This document shows, in pieces, positions 1-12,300 of a stretch of DNA of 64,000 nucleotides; position 1 is the stretch's first letter, and every line of letters starts with the position of its first letter. The notes beneath the pieces were generated by a model. It made no database searches. It saw only the letters and a list, made by a program, of their open reading frames with translations, and had not been told where the DNA came from. Both the position numbers and the translations under genes were made by a program. Source of the stretch: Caenorhabditis remanei (Eukaryota; Nematoda; Chromadorea; Rhabditida; Rhabditidae); NCBI RefSeq assembly GCF_010183535.1, contig NC_071331.1, positions 10,726,001-10,790,000 on the forward strand, read 5' to 3'.

Positions 1-3000
1 CTGTGCGAAGAGGATTGGAGTAATGTGAAAGTTGGAGATGTGATACGAATGATGAGTAATCAGTTTGTTGCTGTAAGTGCACCTTGTCAATTGTCGGAAA
101 ATAATATTAAGAAAATTTAATAGAGTGTCAGAAACACGAAACTTTAGTCATTCCGAAATCATTGGTAGACATTAGTTCTTCCGATGTTCTAGTTTTTTAA
201 ACATATATGAATCGAGTGTAACTTCCAAAAAACATCATTTATAATAGTTTTTGAAAAGCAATGCCCTCCCTTTAAAACATGTTATGTTTTTACAGTCATA
301 GTCTTAATTTCGACAACAGAATTAAGGAAAATTTCTTTAAACACTATTTGAAAGACTCGAAACAGAAATTGTATTTAATTTTTTGTTTCTGTTTCTAAAG
401 TTGACATTTTTTGAAAACGACTGCTTTCTAATCAAGGAAATATTTCAATATTACTATGTTTCAAATATTTTTTCTTATTTCATCAAGTTTCTGAAACATT
501 TGTTTTTTCCGGTTTCAACACTACAACATTCAAAAATAACTTTTTCCAAACTTGTTTCGCTTTCGATTTTACCTAATTAAGGCCGATCTCCTATTACTAT
601 CCACATCCGAGCCCTATGGAGTGTGTTTCATTGAAACAATGGAATTGGATGGAGAGACAAATCTGAAGAATAGAGGAGCAATGTCATGTACTCAAGTGAT
701 GGGTGATGATTTGGATGGGATTACCAGGTTTGATGGTGAGTTGAGCATAAAAAACTAAAAATTGAATGAGAACTTTTACTGACCTCCAAAATCAAAAAGA
801 TCTGAAACGCGATAATTTTTTTGCAGGCGAAGTCGTATGTGAACCACCAAACAACAAATTGGATAAATTTCAAGGAAAGCTGATATGGAACAACCAGGAA
901 TACGGCATCACTAATGACAATATTCTGTTGAGAGGATGTATTTTGAAGAACACGAGATGGTTAGTTTTGCCAAAATCAAAGTAACACGGCTCAAATGCTT
1001 TATTTTTTCTAAACTTCCTGAAACCGACAAAAGTTTATTTCCAGGTGTTACGGAGTCGTCGTGTTCGCTGGAAAAGATACAAAACTAATGATGAACAGTG
1101 GAAAGACAAAGTTCAAGAGGACATCTCTCGATCGATTTCTCAATATTCTTATCGTCGGAATCGTGTTATTTCTGATTGCAATGTGCCTCATCTGCACTAT
1201 TTTGTGTGCTGTTTGGGAGTATCAGACAGGAAGATATTTCACTGTTTACTTGCCATGGGACGATGTTGTGCCGAATCCAGAGCAGAGAGGTAAGAATTGT
1301 TTTGGAATAGATTGGTAGCCTAGCTGGTTACACTTTTGAACTTAAAATTACTGCATGTTTCAATAAAAAATAGAGTTTTTAACAGTCTCGATACTAATAC
1401 CACTTCTTCTTCAGGTGGCCGTCAAATCGCCCTGATCGCCTTCCTCCAATTCTTCTCCTATGTCATTTTACTCAATACAGTCGTGCCTATTTCTCTTTAC
1501 GTCTCCGTAGAAATCATCCGATTCATCCATTCCCTTTGGATCAATTATGACACCAAAATGTATTACGAAAATGGAGAAAAAAGTGTTCCAGCCAAGGCAC
1601 ATACCACGACGTTGAATGAGGAGTTGGGACAGGTTGGTTTGAAAATGAGATGGGATATATTTTCGATTGATTGATTTTTCTTTGCAGGTACAATATGTGT
1701 TCAGTGACAAGACGGGAACGTTGACACAGAATATTATGACTTTTAATAAGGTGAGAATTATTGCGCAATGTGATCATGAATACAGAAGTCTAGTCTAAAT
1801 TTAAAACTTTTTGAAACAGAAAATTGTTGTATTCTTAATAATTTGTATTTTCAGTGTACCATCAATGGAATATCGTATGGAGATGTTTATGATAACAAAG
1901 GAGAAATTGTGGAGCCAAGTGATGTAAGTGATTTTTCATTAACCTTAACTTTTAATCACGTAAATGACTTGAGCCTGACTTCAATGAATCAGATTCTTTT
2001 CAAAAAATTCATACCCTTTATAGCGCACCCCGTCGCTCGACTTTTCCTGGAATTCCTCTTCTGAATCCACTTTTAAATTTTACGACAAAAACCTGATGGA
2101 CGCCACGAAACGCCAAGTGCAAGAGATCGATTTATTCTGGAGACTTCTCGCCTTGTGTCATACTGTAATGCCAGAAAGAGACAAAGGACAACTCGTGTAT
2201 CAAGCACAGTCTCCAGATGAACACGCTCTGACGTCGGCTGCCAGAAATTTCGGATATGTATTCAGAGCGAGAACACCGCAGAGCATAACGATTGAGGTGA
2301 TGGGCAAGGAGGAGACGCATGATTTGTTGTCGATTCTGGATTTCAATAATGATAGAAAAAGGATGTCGGTTATTGTGAGAGGATCGGATGGGAAGATTCG
2401 ATTGTATTGTAAAGGAGCAGACATGATGATTATGCAGAGGATACATGTGAGTATTGATTGAAGTTTTGATTATGCTATAATGCTTGTAAAAAAATACGAA
2501 TATTGAAGAAGCAAAACAATTTTAAATCTAACAGAGATGAAACAGGAGTATGAGGTACCGTTTCTATTAGTGCAAATAGTATTTTTCAAGCCCAAACTCT
2601 CTGAAATTGATAAGAATCGCCAAAAAGCATACTTGTCAAAGCCCGGCCCGGTCCGGGAAGGTCCGAAGGCCCGAAGGCCCGGCTTCAAAAAATGAACCAA
2701 TTTTTTAAAACATTTTTTTTTCGATTTTTCATCGAAAATGTCAACATTTGTGATGATTTTTCAGAGTTTCTTCTAGTTTTGAATGATTGTCAAAAACTTG
2801 GCTTTTTCGCGAAAAAAATCAAAAATTTTGAAAATTTTGAGTAACAAATGGAGTGCCCGTGTTCGATTCATTAGACTAAACTCCATATATGAATCAGTAA
2901 ATTTTCACGAGCCTCAACTCTCCACCTATTCCAGCCCTCAACATCTCAAATCATGCGAACTTCTACCAACACTCATCTCGCCGACTTTGCAAACATCGGC

Positions 3001-6000
3001 CTGAGAACTCTCTGTCTTGCTTATAAAGACATCGACCCCGGATACTTTTCTGATTGGGAAGAGAGAGTGAAGAAGGCAGGGACAGCCATGCAGAACAGAG
3101 AGGCTGGAATCGATGCGTTGTATGAAGAGATGGAGAGAGATTTGATATTGATTGGAGCGACTGCGATTGAAGATAAACTACAGGATGGGGTACCCGAGGC
3201 GATTGCGAGACTTTCAGAAGCCAATATCAAGATTTGGGTGCTGACTGGTGATAAGACGGTAAGAATGTTTTAGAAAAAACGTCTTACATAATGATGTCTG
3301 TACATAATTTCATATTGATGTGAGCTTCTTGAAACCGTATTATTTCAGGAAACAGCCATCAACATTGCCTATTCCTGCCGTCTTCTTACCGATGAAACCA
3401 AAGAAATTGTTGTTGTTGATGGGCAAACAGAATCAGAAGTTGAAGTTCAGTTGAAGGATACAAGGAACACTTTCGAGCAGATTTTGGCATTGGTATGTTT
3501 TTGATTCATATCTATGGATTGGGAGAACGGCATCTGATAGTTAGGGAATTTTCCTCCAAGTAGAGTCAGTGAAACAGAAAATAGTTATGATACACTGAGA
3601 GTCATACGTTTCGAAATTTCTGCTTTTGGAGCGACTCAGAATTTTTCAAAAAACAACATTTGAGAAACGCGGTCCAAAAGAGTTTCGACGTTCCGAAGAA
3701 GTCGACACATATATAAATGAGATAATCCATCTGTTAGATTCAATGGAGAAATCAACAACGGTTTGCAACTGAAATCGCATGCCTAAAAAATACTAAAATT
3801 TATATCATGTTTGGCTGAATTTTGAATTTCGCATGCTGTTTCAGTTGCCTATCAAAAAATTAATGTGAAAATGAACTCTGATTATTTAGCTCTTTTTTTT
3901 CAGCCATCACCTGGAGGAGTAGGATCAAAACCACGAATTGAGATAGAAACGATTCATGAAGACTCGGATATTGTATCGTCTGCAAGGAGTATGGATAGTG
4001 AGTTTTCAGTCTTGGGAGCCAAAAAACCAAAATTTTAATTTTCCAGGAAACATAGTGACACCTGATCTGAAATCCGCAGAAATGGCTGAACAAGATAGTG
4101 GTGGCGTTGCGTTGGTTATCAACGGAGATTCTCTGGCATTCGCTTTGGGACCGAGATTGGAACGCACGTTTTTGGAGGTGGCTTGTATGTGTAATGTAAG
4201 TTTGATTTCTCTGAATTCATTCAATTGGAAATTATCAAATCAACCAAAATTTCAAAACCCTATGCAACAGTAAAATTTTTTTTAATTCTGAAACATTTGC
4301 AGGCCGTGATCTGTTGCCGTGTGACTCCACTCCAAAAAGCGCAAGTGGTTGATCTGGTGAAAAGAAACAAGAAAGCAGTGACTTTATCGATTGGAGATGG
4401 GGCGAATGATGTCAGTATGATCAAGACAGCTCATATTGGAGTTGGTATTTCAGGTGAGCAAGCTAGAAGATTTCTGGAACATCATAGAGAAATGTCAGGC
4501 AGAAAACACAACTTCTGAAACTGAAAAAAAACTGTTTTGTTTTCTAACTAAATTATGTATAAACCATACAGAACAAAAATAGAGCTTCATTTTTGTAGTT
4601 GACAATATTTTTTTACTTACACTCCCTAGAGCGTTATGGTCATTTTAAGACGTCAGCTCAAAATTGCATTATTTTGCACGGAAATGGGTCGATTTGACGA
4701 GAAAATCACTTCGTCAATTCGTAACTTGTAAGGACGTGAAAAAAAACTACAAACAAGTGTTCAACTACAAAAATGGACCTCTACCTTTGTTCAATATGAA
4801 CCATTGAAAGTTTTGTTTTGATCTGTGATACCGTAACACCATCTCAAAGTTGAACATTTTCAACGGAAACTTCATACAACCCTATTAGAGTAATTTTATG
4901 ACGTAAACGAAACTTCTGAAACTGAAAAACAATTTTCTTGATATATTTGTTACTCAATCTCAAACCTTTCAGGCCAGGAAGGAATGCAAGCAGTCCTTGC
5001 CTCCGACTACTCGATTGGACAATTCAAATACCTCGAACGTCTTCTTCTCGTCCACGGAAGATGGTCTTACATCCGAATGGCCAAATTCCTTCGCTACTTT
5101 TTCTACAAGAATTTTGCCTTTACCCTCACCATGTTCTGGTATTCATTCTTCTGTGGATACTCTGCTCAAACTGTGTTCGACGCCATCTTGATCGCTTGCT
5201 ACAATCTTTTCTTCACTGCTCTTCCTGTATTAGCAATGGGATCATTGGATCAAGATGTGGATGATCATTACTCATTGAGATATCCAAAGTTGTATCTTCC
5301 GGGACAGTTCAATCTTTTCTTCAACATGCGGATTTTCATCTACTCGGTACTTCATGGAATGTTCAGTTCTCTTGTGATATTCTTTATTCCATATGGAGCG
5401 TTTTATAACGCAGCTGCGTCGTCTGGAAAGGATTTGGATGATTATTCATCACTTGCGTTCACTACGTTCACAGCGTTGGTGGTGGTGGTTACTGGACAAG
5501 TGAGTATGGGGTTGATTTTTTTCTGAAAAGATGAGTCATACAGTGAGCATCTTCTGAGTGTTTCCCTAACATCACCCATCTGAAACTGCAAATTATCCCT
5601 AATTGTATATCTATTTCCAGATAGCCTTCGACACAGCCTACTGGACCGCCATCTCCCATTTTGTCATCTGGGGATCCCTGGTCCTCTATTTCTTCGTCTG
5701 CTTCCTCCTCTACGAATGGCTCCCTGTGTCCTGGATTGTCAAAACATCGTCTTCCATTTCATTCGGTGTCGTTTATCGGACAATGGTCACTCCGCACTTC
5801 TGGTTCTCTCTTCTCATGGTTTCTGTTGTTTTGCTCCTTCCAGTGATGCTCAACAGATTCTTCTGGTTGGATACTCATCCATCATTCGCCGATAGGCTGA
5901 GAATTCGCAGGAAAATGGGCAAGAAGCCGTCGACTAAGGATGATAAGAAGTTAGTTTTCAGTTTCAAATACATTAGTTCTTCAGAAACCTTTACATGAAA

Positions 6001-7721
6001 ATCAATTGGTATCTAATATTTATTTCAGAACCGCCTTCAAACGTACCGCTGCCACACGTCGGAGTGTCCGTGGATCCCTACGAAGTGGATATGCATTCTC
6101 TCATTCTCAAGGATTCGGAGAACTCATTCTCAAAGGAAAACTGTTCAAAAATGTGGAGAATTTGCGTGGAAAGAACAATTCTGGTTCGAAGATCCACCCG
6201 ACTTCTGATGATTATCAACCGATTCTTGTTTCGAGTGTACCAGAGGTTAGATCATGACGAAATCCGAGTAATAAGATTGATAGTTGAGAATTTGTGGTAT
6301 ACGAAGCATCTCTAATGCAAATAATTTTATTAACTTATCAACTTTTGGAAACAGAAAAAATTTGAAAAAGTACTCAACTTTTTCACGACTTCGGATCATA
6401 TAGGCTTAAAAATCAACGATTCAACACCCGGTTAGAATTGTTTAAAACTTCACAATTATAAGATCAATTAAAAACGGATTAGAAACAATTTACAGAGTTT
6501 TCGGGAAGTGAAACATTCTTATCTAGAAGTCGGAATCCGGCAGTGGGAAGTAAAAACCCCGAAGTCGGAAGTACAAAATGGATTTTAAATCACTGGTCAA
6601 ATTCAAAATTTTCGAAAACTAGGATCTCAAATTTTAAAGAAACCAGTGAAACATAGATTTTTTAAATTACTAGTTAGGAAGAGCTCGACAGCTGCCCTCC
6701 AATATCATTTTTGTCACAAACGTTTAATAATGGAGAGTTATTATACCCGCATCAACAAGTTTATTCTATTAACAACTTTTTATAACAGACAAAATTCTAA
6801 GGCTTAATAAGATTTAAAACCCCAATATTCTCTGTTTCCAAATCAACTTATTCCCTGCTTAAAATACAAATTCTGCTAATGAGCAGTTGTTTTCAAAAAT
6901 CAAAACTCAACTCCCTCAATATTTCAGAGTAGCGAAGGCTCCTCATCAGGCGCCCCTTCAATGCATCTTCCAATTGGAAAACACCCTGAAAACGTACCTC
7001 ATACATTGAATGTAAATACTGAAGACTGGTAAGTTCTATCTTTTTTGAAATCTCGAGCACTGCTTCACTTCTTCTATTCTTCTCAACCTAGATCTAGTCA
7101 GAGTGTGAACACTTCTTCTCACTTCTACAAACCTACAGTAATCCAACTACCGTATCTCTATCGTGTCGTAACCCGTATCGTGTGTCATTTTTCACAGGTC
7201 TCACTCCGATTTCCGACCGTCTTACGCCAAGGAGCCATCACCTCTACAGGGTACAGTAATACGTGGAGATGGGCGGAGACAAAGAGCCATTTCACGGGAA
7301 ACTCAGGTATAATATGGAGCCAAAAACAGTGTGCATTTCTATCCCGATGATCGCCGCTTTGTGATAAATTCTTTCGTTTTATTTGTTGTGTGTGATCTTT
7401 TTTTTAAATCAAAATTGACATTTTTTCTCGGTTTGTGTGATTCCTATGAGAGATGGCCTAACTTCAGAAAACTAGTCCATCTCTTTTTATATTTATTCAC
7501 TTCTCTTTTTTTGACCTACCGTAGTCTTTCGATCTCAACGTTGTGCAGTGTGCTTTCCGCTTTTTTCTTCTCAACCCTTTGTGCTTTCAACCAATTTTCT
7601 GTTTGTTATTTATTTTAATTTATTAATTTTCATAATAAAATCAATTAATATCATCCAAATTATAAAAATAATTTTAATACAGGCCGAAGAACAACCAGAC
7701 GTGATCATTGAGCATCTCTAG
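1..7721 (+). CDS. tat-2: P4-ATPase phospholipid flippase, tat-2 copy A (5' end outside window)
   Basis: P-type IV ATPase that moves phospholipids or glycosphingolipids across membranes; C. elegans TAT-2 is linked genetically to branched-chain fatty acid dependent growth. Nineteen exons are visible: 1-72, 582-735, 827-959, 1045-1289, 1415-1632, 1688-1750, 1855-1923, 2024-2446, 2935-3258, 3349-3492, 3904-3997, 4047-4195, 4303-4453, 4973-5499, 5621-5949, 6029-6245, 6928-7028, 7198-7306 and 7683-7721. They join in frame to 1186 codons ending in TAG. Family motifs are present: LDGETNLK (A domain), the phosphorylated Asp in [24 protein letters not shown] and GVGISG, followed by six C-terminal membrane segments. 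Oddity: the acceptor before exon 582-735 reads acctaattaag instead of the copy B ctatttcag, so splicing of this 154-nt exon may be weak. Skipping it would shift the frame. Confidence 0.93.
2634..2700. repeat. GC-rich CCCGGCCCGG repeat (copy 1, tat-2 A intron)
   Basis: A GC-rich island in an AT-rich intron, built of CCCGGCCCGG-type words and followed by 'cttcaaaaaatgaacc'. The same module occurs at 12714-12790 (the equivalent intron of copy B), 48437-48725 and 49665-49805. It is a dispersed repeat family. Confidence 0.6.
4540..4900. repeat. Dispersed intronic repeat, family R1 (copy 1)
   Basis: This part of the tat-2 copy A intron 4454-4972 resembles 16190-16690 in copy B and 63000-63480 downstream of eor-1. 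Shared words include 'catttttgtagttgac', a run near 'ctagag.gttatggtcatttta' and 'gcacggaaa'. Because a third copy lies 58 kb away outside tat-2, this is a dispersed repeat and not just conserved intron. Outer parts of the other copies are inverted relative to each other, suggesting a foldback or MITE-type element. Confidence 0.5.
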
Positions 7722-8284
7722 CTCCAAGCTAATTAACTCATAATTCTCTTTATTTTTCCCTGCATTTAAATAATAATACCAATGTCTTTTTCTCCCCGTT
7801 TGTAGGCACCGGTTTAGGCTGAAATTGTTGAAATTTCATTGGGTTTTCTCTTTTGCTGTAATTATCTTTTCCTTTCTTCCTTTTTTCAATTTGTTTCTGT
7901 GGTAATCGCTGAAAAATTGTGATTGATATCAAATGGGTATGCTATGATGTATTCGTGTAAATTCATTGAATAAATATTTTATTCTATATAAAATGTCCTT
8001 CTTTTTTCAAATTAGTTTTTTGTGTTTCTCGCTTCGCATAATTTTTTGAACCATTGGAATAAAAATAATGAACGGTTCTTTTTGTGTTCGTGAAGCTTTA
8101 ACATGACTAACTTCTCTCTGAACATTCTAAATGTCAACAATCTTTGATTTGGTCGAATTTTTAAACCAAAAAATTTCCGCCTGATACTCCCACAGTTAGT
8201 GAGCGAATTAACATTTTCGTTGTCTTGCGCATATCTTACAGTCATAAAACCGTAGATTTCTCTGAAGTGTCTATTCAGTTTTTG
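7722..8284 (+). repeat. tat-2 copy A 3' flank, duplicated unit; poly(A) signal near 7968
   Basis: Noncoding DNA after the copy A stop. It contains AATAAA near 7968, a likely poly(A) signal. The stretch 7722-8460 is closely matched by 32958-33660 after the copy B stop, so the 3' flank was included in the tandem duplication. I see no gene; a 60-codon minus-strand frame here recurs only because the DNA was copied. Confidence 0.6.
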
Positions 8285-8655
8285 AAATTACCACAACAAA
8301 AATACAGCCATAAACCGAGCGGTGAGTTTTCAAAGTATTGCAGGTATAAATAAAAAATTTTCTTTAAATGGTTGTAACCTCAAAGTCATTTAATTCACAA
8401 TTGCATGAAACAGAAAAAAATTTGCTGTTTCTACTTTTGTCATGTTCTGTAAAAAATATACATAAATAGGTTTGGACTTCATTATGACAAAAACTGGGAA
8501 AATGCATCTGACTTTTCCAGAAGAAAAACCCACAAAATCCTCAAAAAGTGGTGGCGGAGGAGGAATGTTCAGTTGGTTACCATGTTGTGCAAGCACGTCA
8601 AAAGAGAAGAATGCACCAACAGAAAGGATGTTACGAGCTAACGATAGGGAAATAC
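8285..8655 (+). pseudogene. Partial duplicate of the first tat-2 exons
   Basis: Two short pieces repeat the copy B exons 9018-9074 and 9262-9416: 8291-8321, ending in the same AAACCGAGCG|gtgagt donor, and 8521-8651, with the same ttttccag acceptor and [14 protein letters not shown] core. Homology stops abruptly after the codons for RANDRE, where copy B continues into YNAQFKYA, and no donor follows. It could act as an alternative first exon by chance, but it looks like a broken duplicate left by the tandem duplication. Confidence 0.65.
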
Positions 8656-9305
8656 TTGTAACGGATAAACCAGTCGGTTTTGCAATTAAAATACTTACTA
8701 ATATTTTGAGATATCTTCAGACAGTTATTTTTTTCCATTTTCGAATGTTTATTTAGGACTTTGTATGAATAAAACATTTTTTCTATCTAATACACCGTAT
8801 GAATAACTGGCTTCTCGCATATCGAACCGTTTCGAAACCGAAATTTTCTCTAAAATGTTTCTTACTGTTTTTAGTAGTGTTGAAGTTCCTAAATATTTCA
8901 TTTTCGATAATGTAACAGAGTTCCCCCTTCATTCTATGCTTTTAAAATACTCCATCCGGTTCCCAGAACTTCTCGAGTTCATAAGGCTATGAAACCCTAA
9001 CATTCCTCATTTTTCAGCTCCCGTCGCACCGGTGTACTCACCGCCACAACAAGGATACAACGATAAACCGAGCGGTGAGTTTTATTTTAATTTATTTTAT
9101 CAATAGTATCGGTTGTAACCCAAAAGTCAACGAATTCAAAACTTCTTAAAACAGAAAGAATAAGATTTTTTCACTTTTTCGTAAAAACGATTAATCGACA
9201 AATCTGAACTTCATTATAATAAAAACTAAGAAAATATATGGCATCTAAATAACTTTTCCAGAAGAAAAACCCACAAAATCCTCAAAAAGTGGTGGCGGAG
9301 GAGGA

Positions 9306-12300
9306 ATGTTCAGTTGGTTACCATGTTGTGCAAGCACGTCAAAAGAGAAGAATGCGCCAACAGAAAGGAGGTTACGAGCTAACGATAGGGAATACAATGC
9401 ACAGTTTAAATATGCCGTGAGTTACTTTGAACCCAATCCTGTTTCTAGAATATGACATAGCTGAAACATTAGAATGTTTATTACTATATAATAACCACCT
9501 TTGTTTCAGGACAACCTAATCAAGACGTCAAAATACAACATAATCACTTTCATTCCACAAAATTTATTAGAACAATTTCAACGGATAGCCAACTTTTATT
9601 TTTTAGTTTTGATGATATTACAGGTCAGTTTCTCTCTTTTTCTTTGTCCCTATCAAAATTGTAATCTATTTCAGTTTATCCCACAAATCTCATCAATTTC
9701 ATGGTATTCAACGGCGGTGCCTCTGGTGATAGTACTCGCATTTTCAGCGATTAAAGATGGATATGATGATGTGGTAAGTTAAGGAGACGGCACACATTAA
9801 TAAGACTTTCAATTTCCTATTTTTACCTGTTGCATAAACAGTATAAAAGTTGCAATTCTTTTCACTCCTATTATGTCTTGAAATTAATTCTGAATAATTC
9901 CAGCAACGCCACGTGTCAGATCGAAATGTAAATGGACGAAAATCGTATGTGGTGAGGAATGGAAGTCTGTGTGAAGAGGATTGGAGTAATGTGAAAGTTG
10001 GAGATGTGATACGAATGATGAGTAATCAGTTTGTTGCTGTAAGTCCTAAAGTGTACACCTTGCGAATTGTCGAAAAAGAATAGTTAGAAAATTTTTTTTT
10101 TTTTTTTTTTTTGAAAATTCCAACGACACTTTTTGTAACGAATTTTAGAAAAGCAATGTCCCCCCTTTAGGACATCTGAGCCATTGTTTCAATTGCTATT
10201 CCAGAATCAGAAGACAATTTTTTCAAGCACTATTTAAAAAATTCGAAACAGAAATTGTGGTAAATTGTTTTTCGCCTCTGTTTCTAAGACATTTTTTGAA
10301 AATGAATGCTTTCTAATCATAGAAATAATTCAAATTTACTATGTTTCAAATATTTTTCTGATTTCATCAAGTTTCTGAAGCATTTTTTTCCGGTTTCAAC
10401 ACTACAAAATTAAAAATAACTTTTTCCAAACTTGTTTCTCTGTTTCTCTATTCATTTTATCTATTTCAGGCCGATCTCCTATTACTCTCCACATCCGAGC
10501 CCTATGGAGTATGTTTCATTGAAACAATGGAATTGGATGGAGAGACAAATCTGAAGAATAGAGGAGCAATGTCATGTACTCAAGTGATGGGTGATGATTT
10601 GGATGGGATTACCAGGTTTGATGGTGAGTTGAGAATAGTACAAATGGTAACACCTGCAAATGGAATGAGAACTTTTACTGACCTCCAAAATCAAAAAGAT
10701 CTGAAACGCAATAATTTTTTGCAGGCGAAGTTGTATGTGAACCACCAAACAACAAATTGGATAAATTTCAAGGAAAATTGATATGGAACAACCAGGAATA
10801 CGGTATCACGAATGACAATATTCTGTTGAGAGGATGTATTCTGAAGAACACTAGATGGTTAGTTCTGATAGTAACACGGCTCAATGATTTATTTTTTTCT
10901 AAACTTCCTGAAACCGACAAAAGTTTATTTCCAGGTGCTACGGAGTCGTCGTGTTCGCTGGAAAAGACACAAAATTGATGATGAACAGTGGAAAGACAAA
11001 GTTCAAGAGGACATCTCTCGATCGATTTCTCAATATTCTTATCGTCGGAATCGTGTTGTTTCTGATTGCAATGTGCCTCATCTGCACTATTTTGTGTGCT
11101 GTTTGGGAGTATCAGACTGGAAGATATTTCACCGTTTACTTGCCTTGGGACGATGTTGTGCCGAATCCCGAGCAGAGAGGTTAGTCATGTTTTGTGAAAG
11201 ATTTGTGGCCTAGAGAATTTACTGATCATTATTGAGCTCTGCCTCTCCGGTGACATGGTTTTAGATTTGAAAGTTAAGATCACTATTTACATGTTTCAAT
11301 AAAAACGTAAAAATGACATAATTTTTAAAAAACAGTCTCCACACGAATACCACTTTTTAGGTGGTCGTCAAATCGCCCTGATCGCCTTCCTCCAATTCTT
11401 CTCCTATGTCATTTTACTCAATACAGTCGTGCCTATTTCTCTATACGTGTCTGTAGAAATCATCCGATTCATTCATTCCCTTTGGATCAATTATGACACC
11501 AAAATGTATTATGAAAATGGAGAGAAAAGTGTTCCAGCCAAGGTACATACAACGACGTTGAATGAGGAGTTGGGACAGGTTGGTTTGAAAATGAGATGGG
11601 ATATATTTTCGATCGATCGATTATTTTTCAGGTGCAATATGTGTTCAGTGACAAGACGGGAACGTTGACACAGAATATTATGACTTTTAATAAGGTGAGA
11701 CTCCCTTTGACAGATCATGAATGCAGAGTTCTAGTCTAAATTTAAAACTTTTTGAAACAAAATTGTTGTATTCTTAATAATTTGTATTTTCAGTGTACCA
11801 TCAATGGAATATCGTATGGAGATGTTTATGATAACAAAGGAGAAATTGTGGAGCCAAGTGATGTAAGTGATTTTTCATTGAATTTAACTTCTAATCACAT
11901 AAATGTGTTGGGCCTGCCTATCTAATTTCAATGAATCCGACTATTTTATTTTCAAAACTTTATTCTCTTTATAGCGCACCCCGTCTCTCGACTTCTCCTG
12001 GAACTCCTCCTCTGAATCCACCTTCAAATTTTACGACAAAAACCTGATGGACGCCACGAAACGTCAAGTGCAAGAGATCGATTTATTCTGGAGACTTCTC
12101 GCCCTGTGTCATACTGTAATGCCAGAAAGAGACAAAGGACAACTCGTGTATCAAGCACAGTCTCCAGATGAACATGCTCTGACGTCGGCTGCCAGAAATT
12201 TCGGATATGTATTCAGAGCGAGAACACCGCAGAGTATAACGATTGAGGTGATGGGCAAGGAGGAGACGCATGATTTGTTGTCGATTCTGGATTTCAATAA

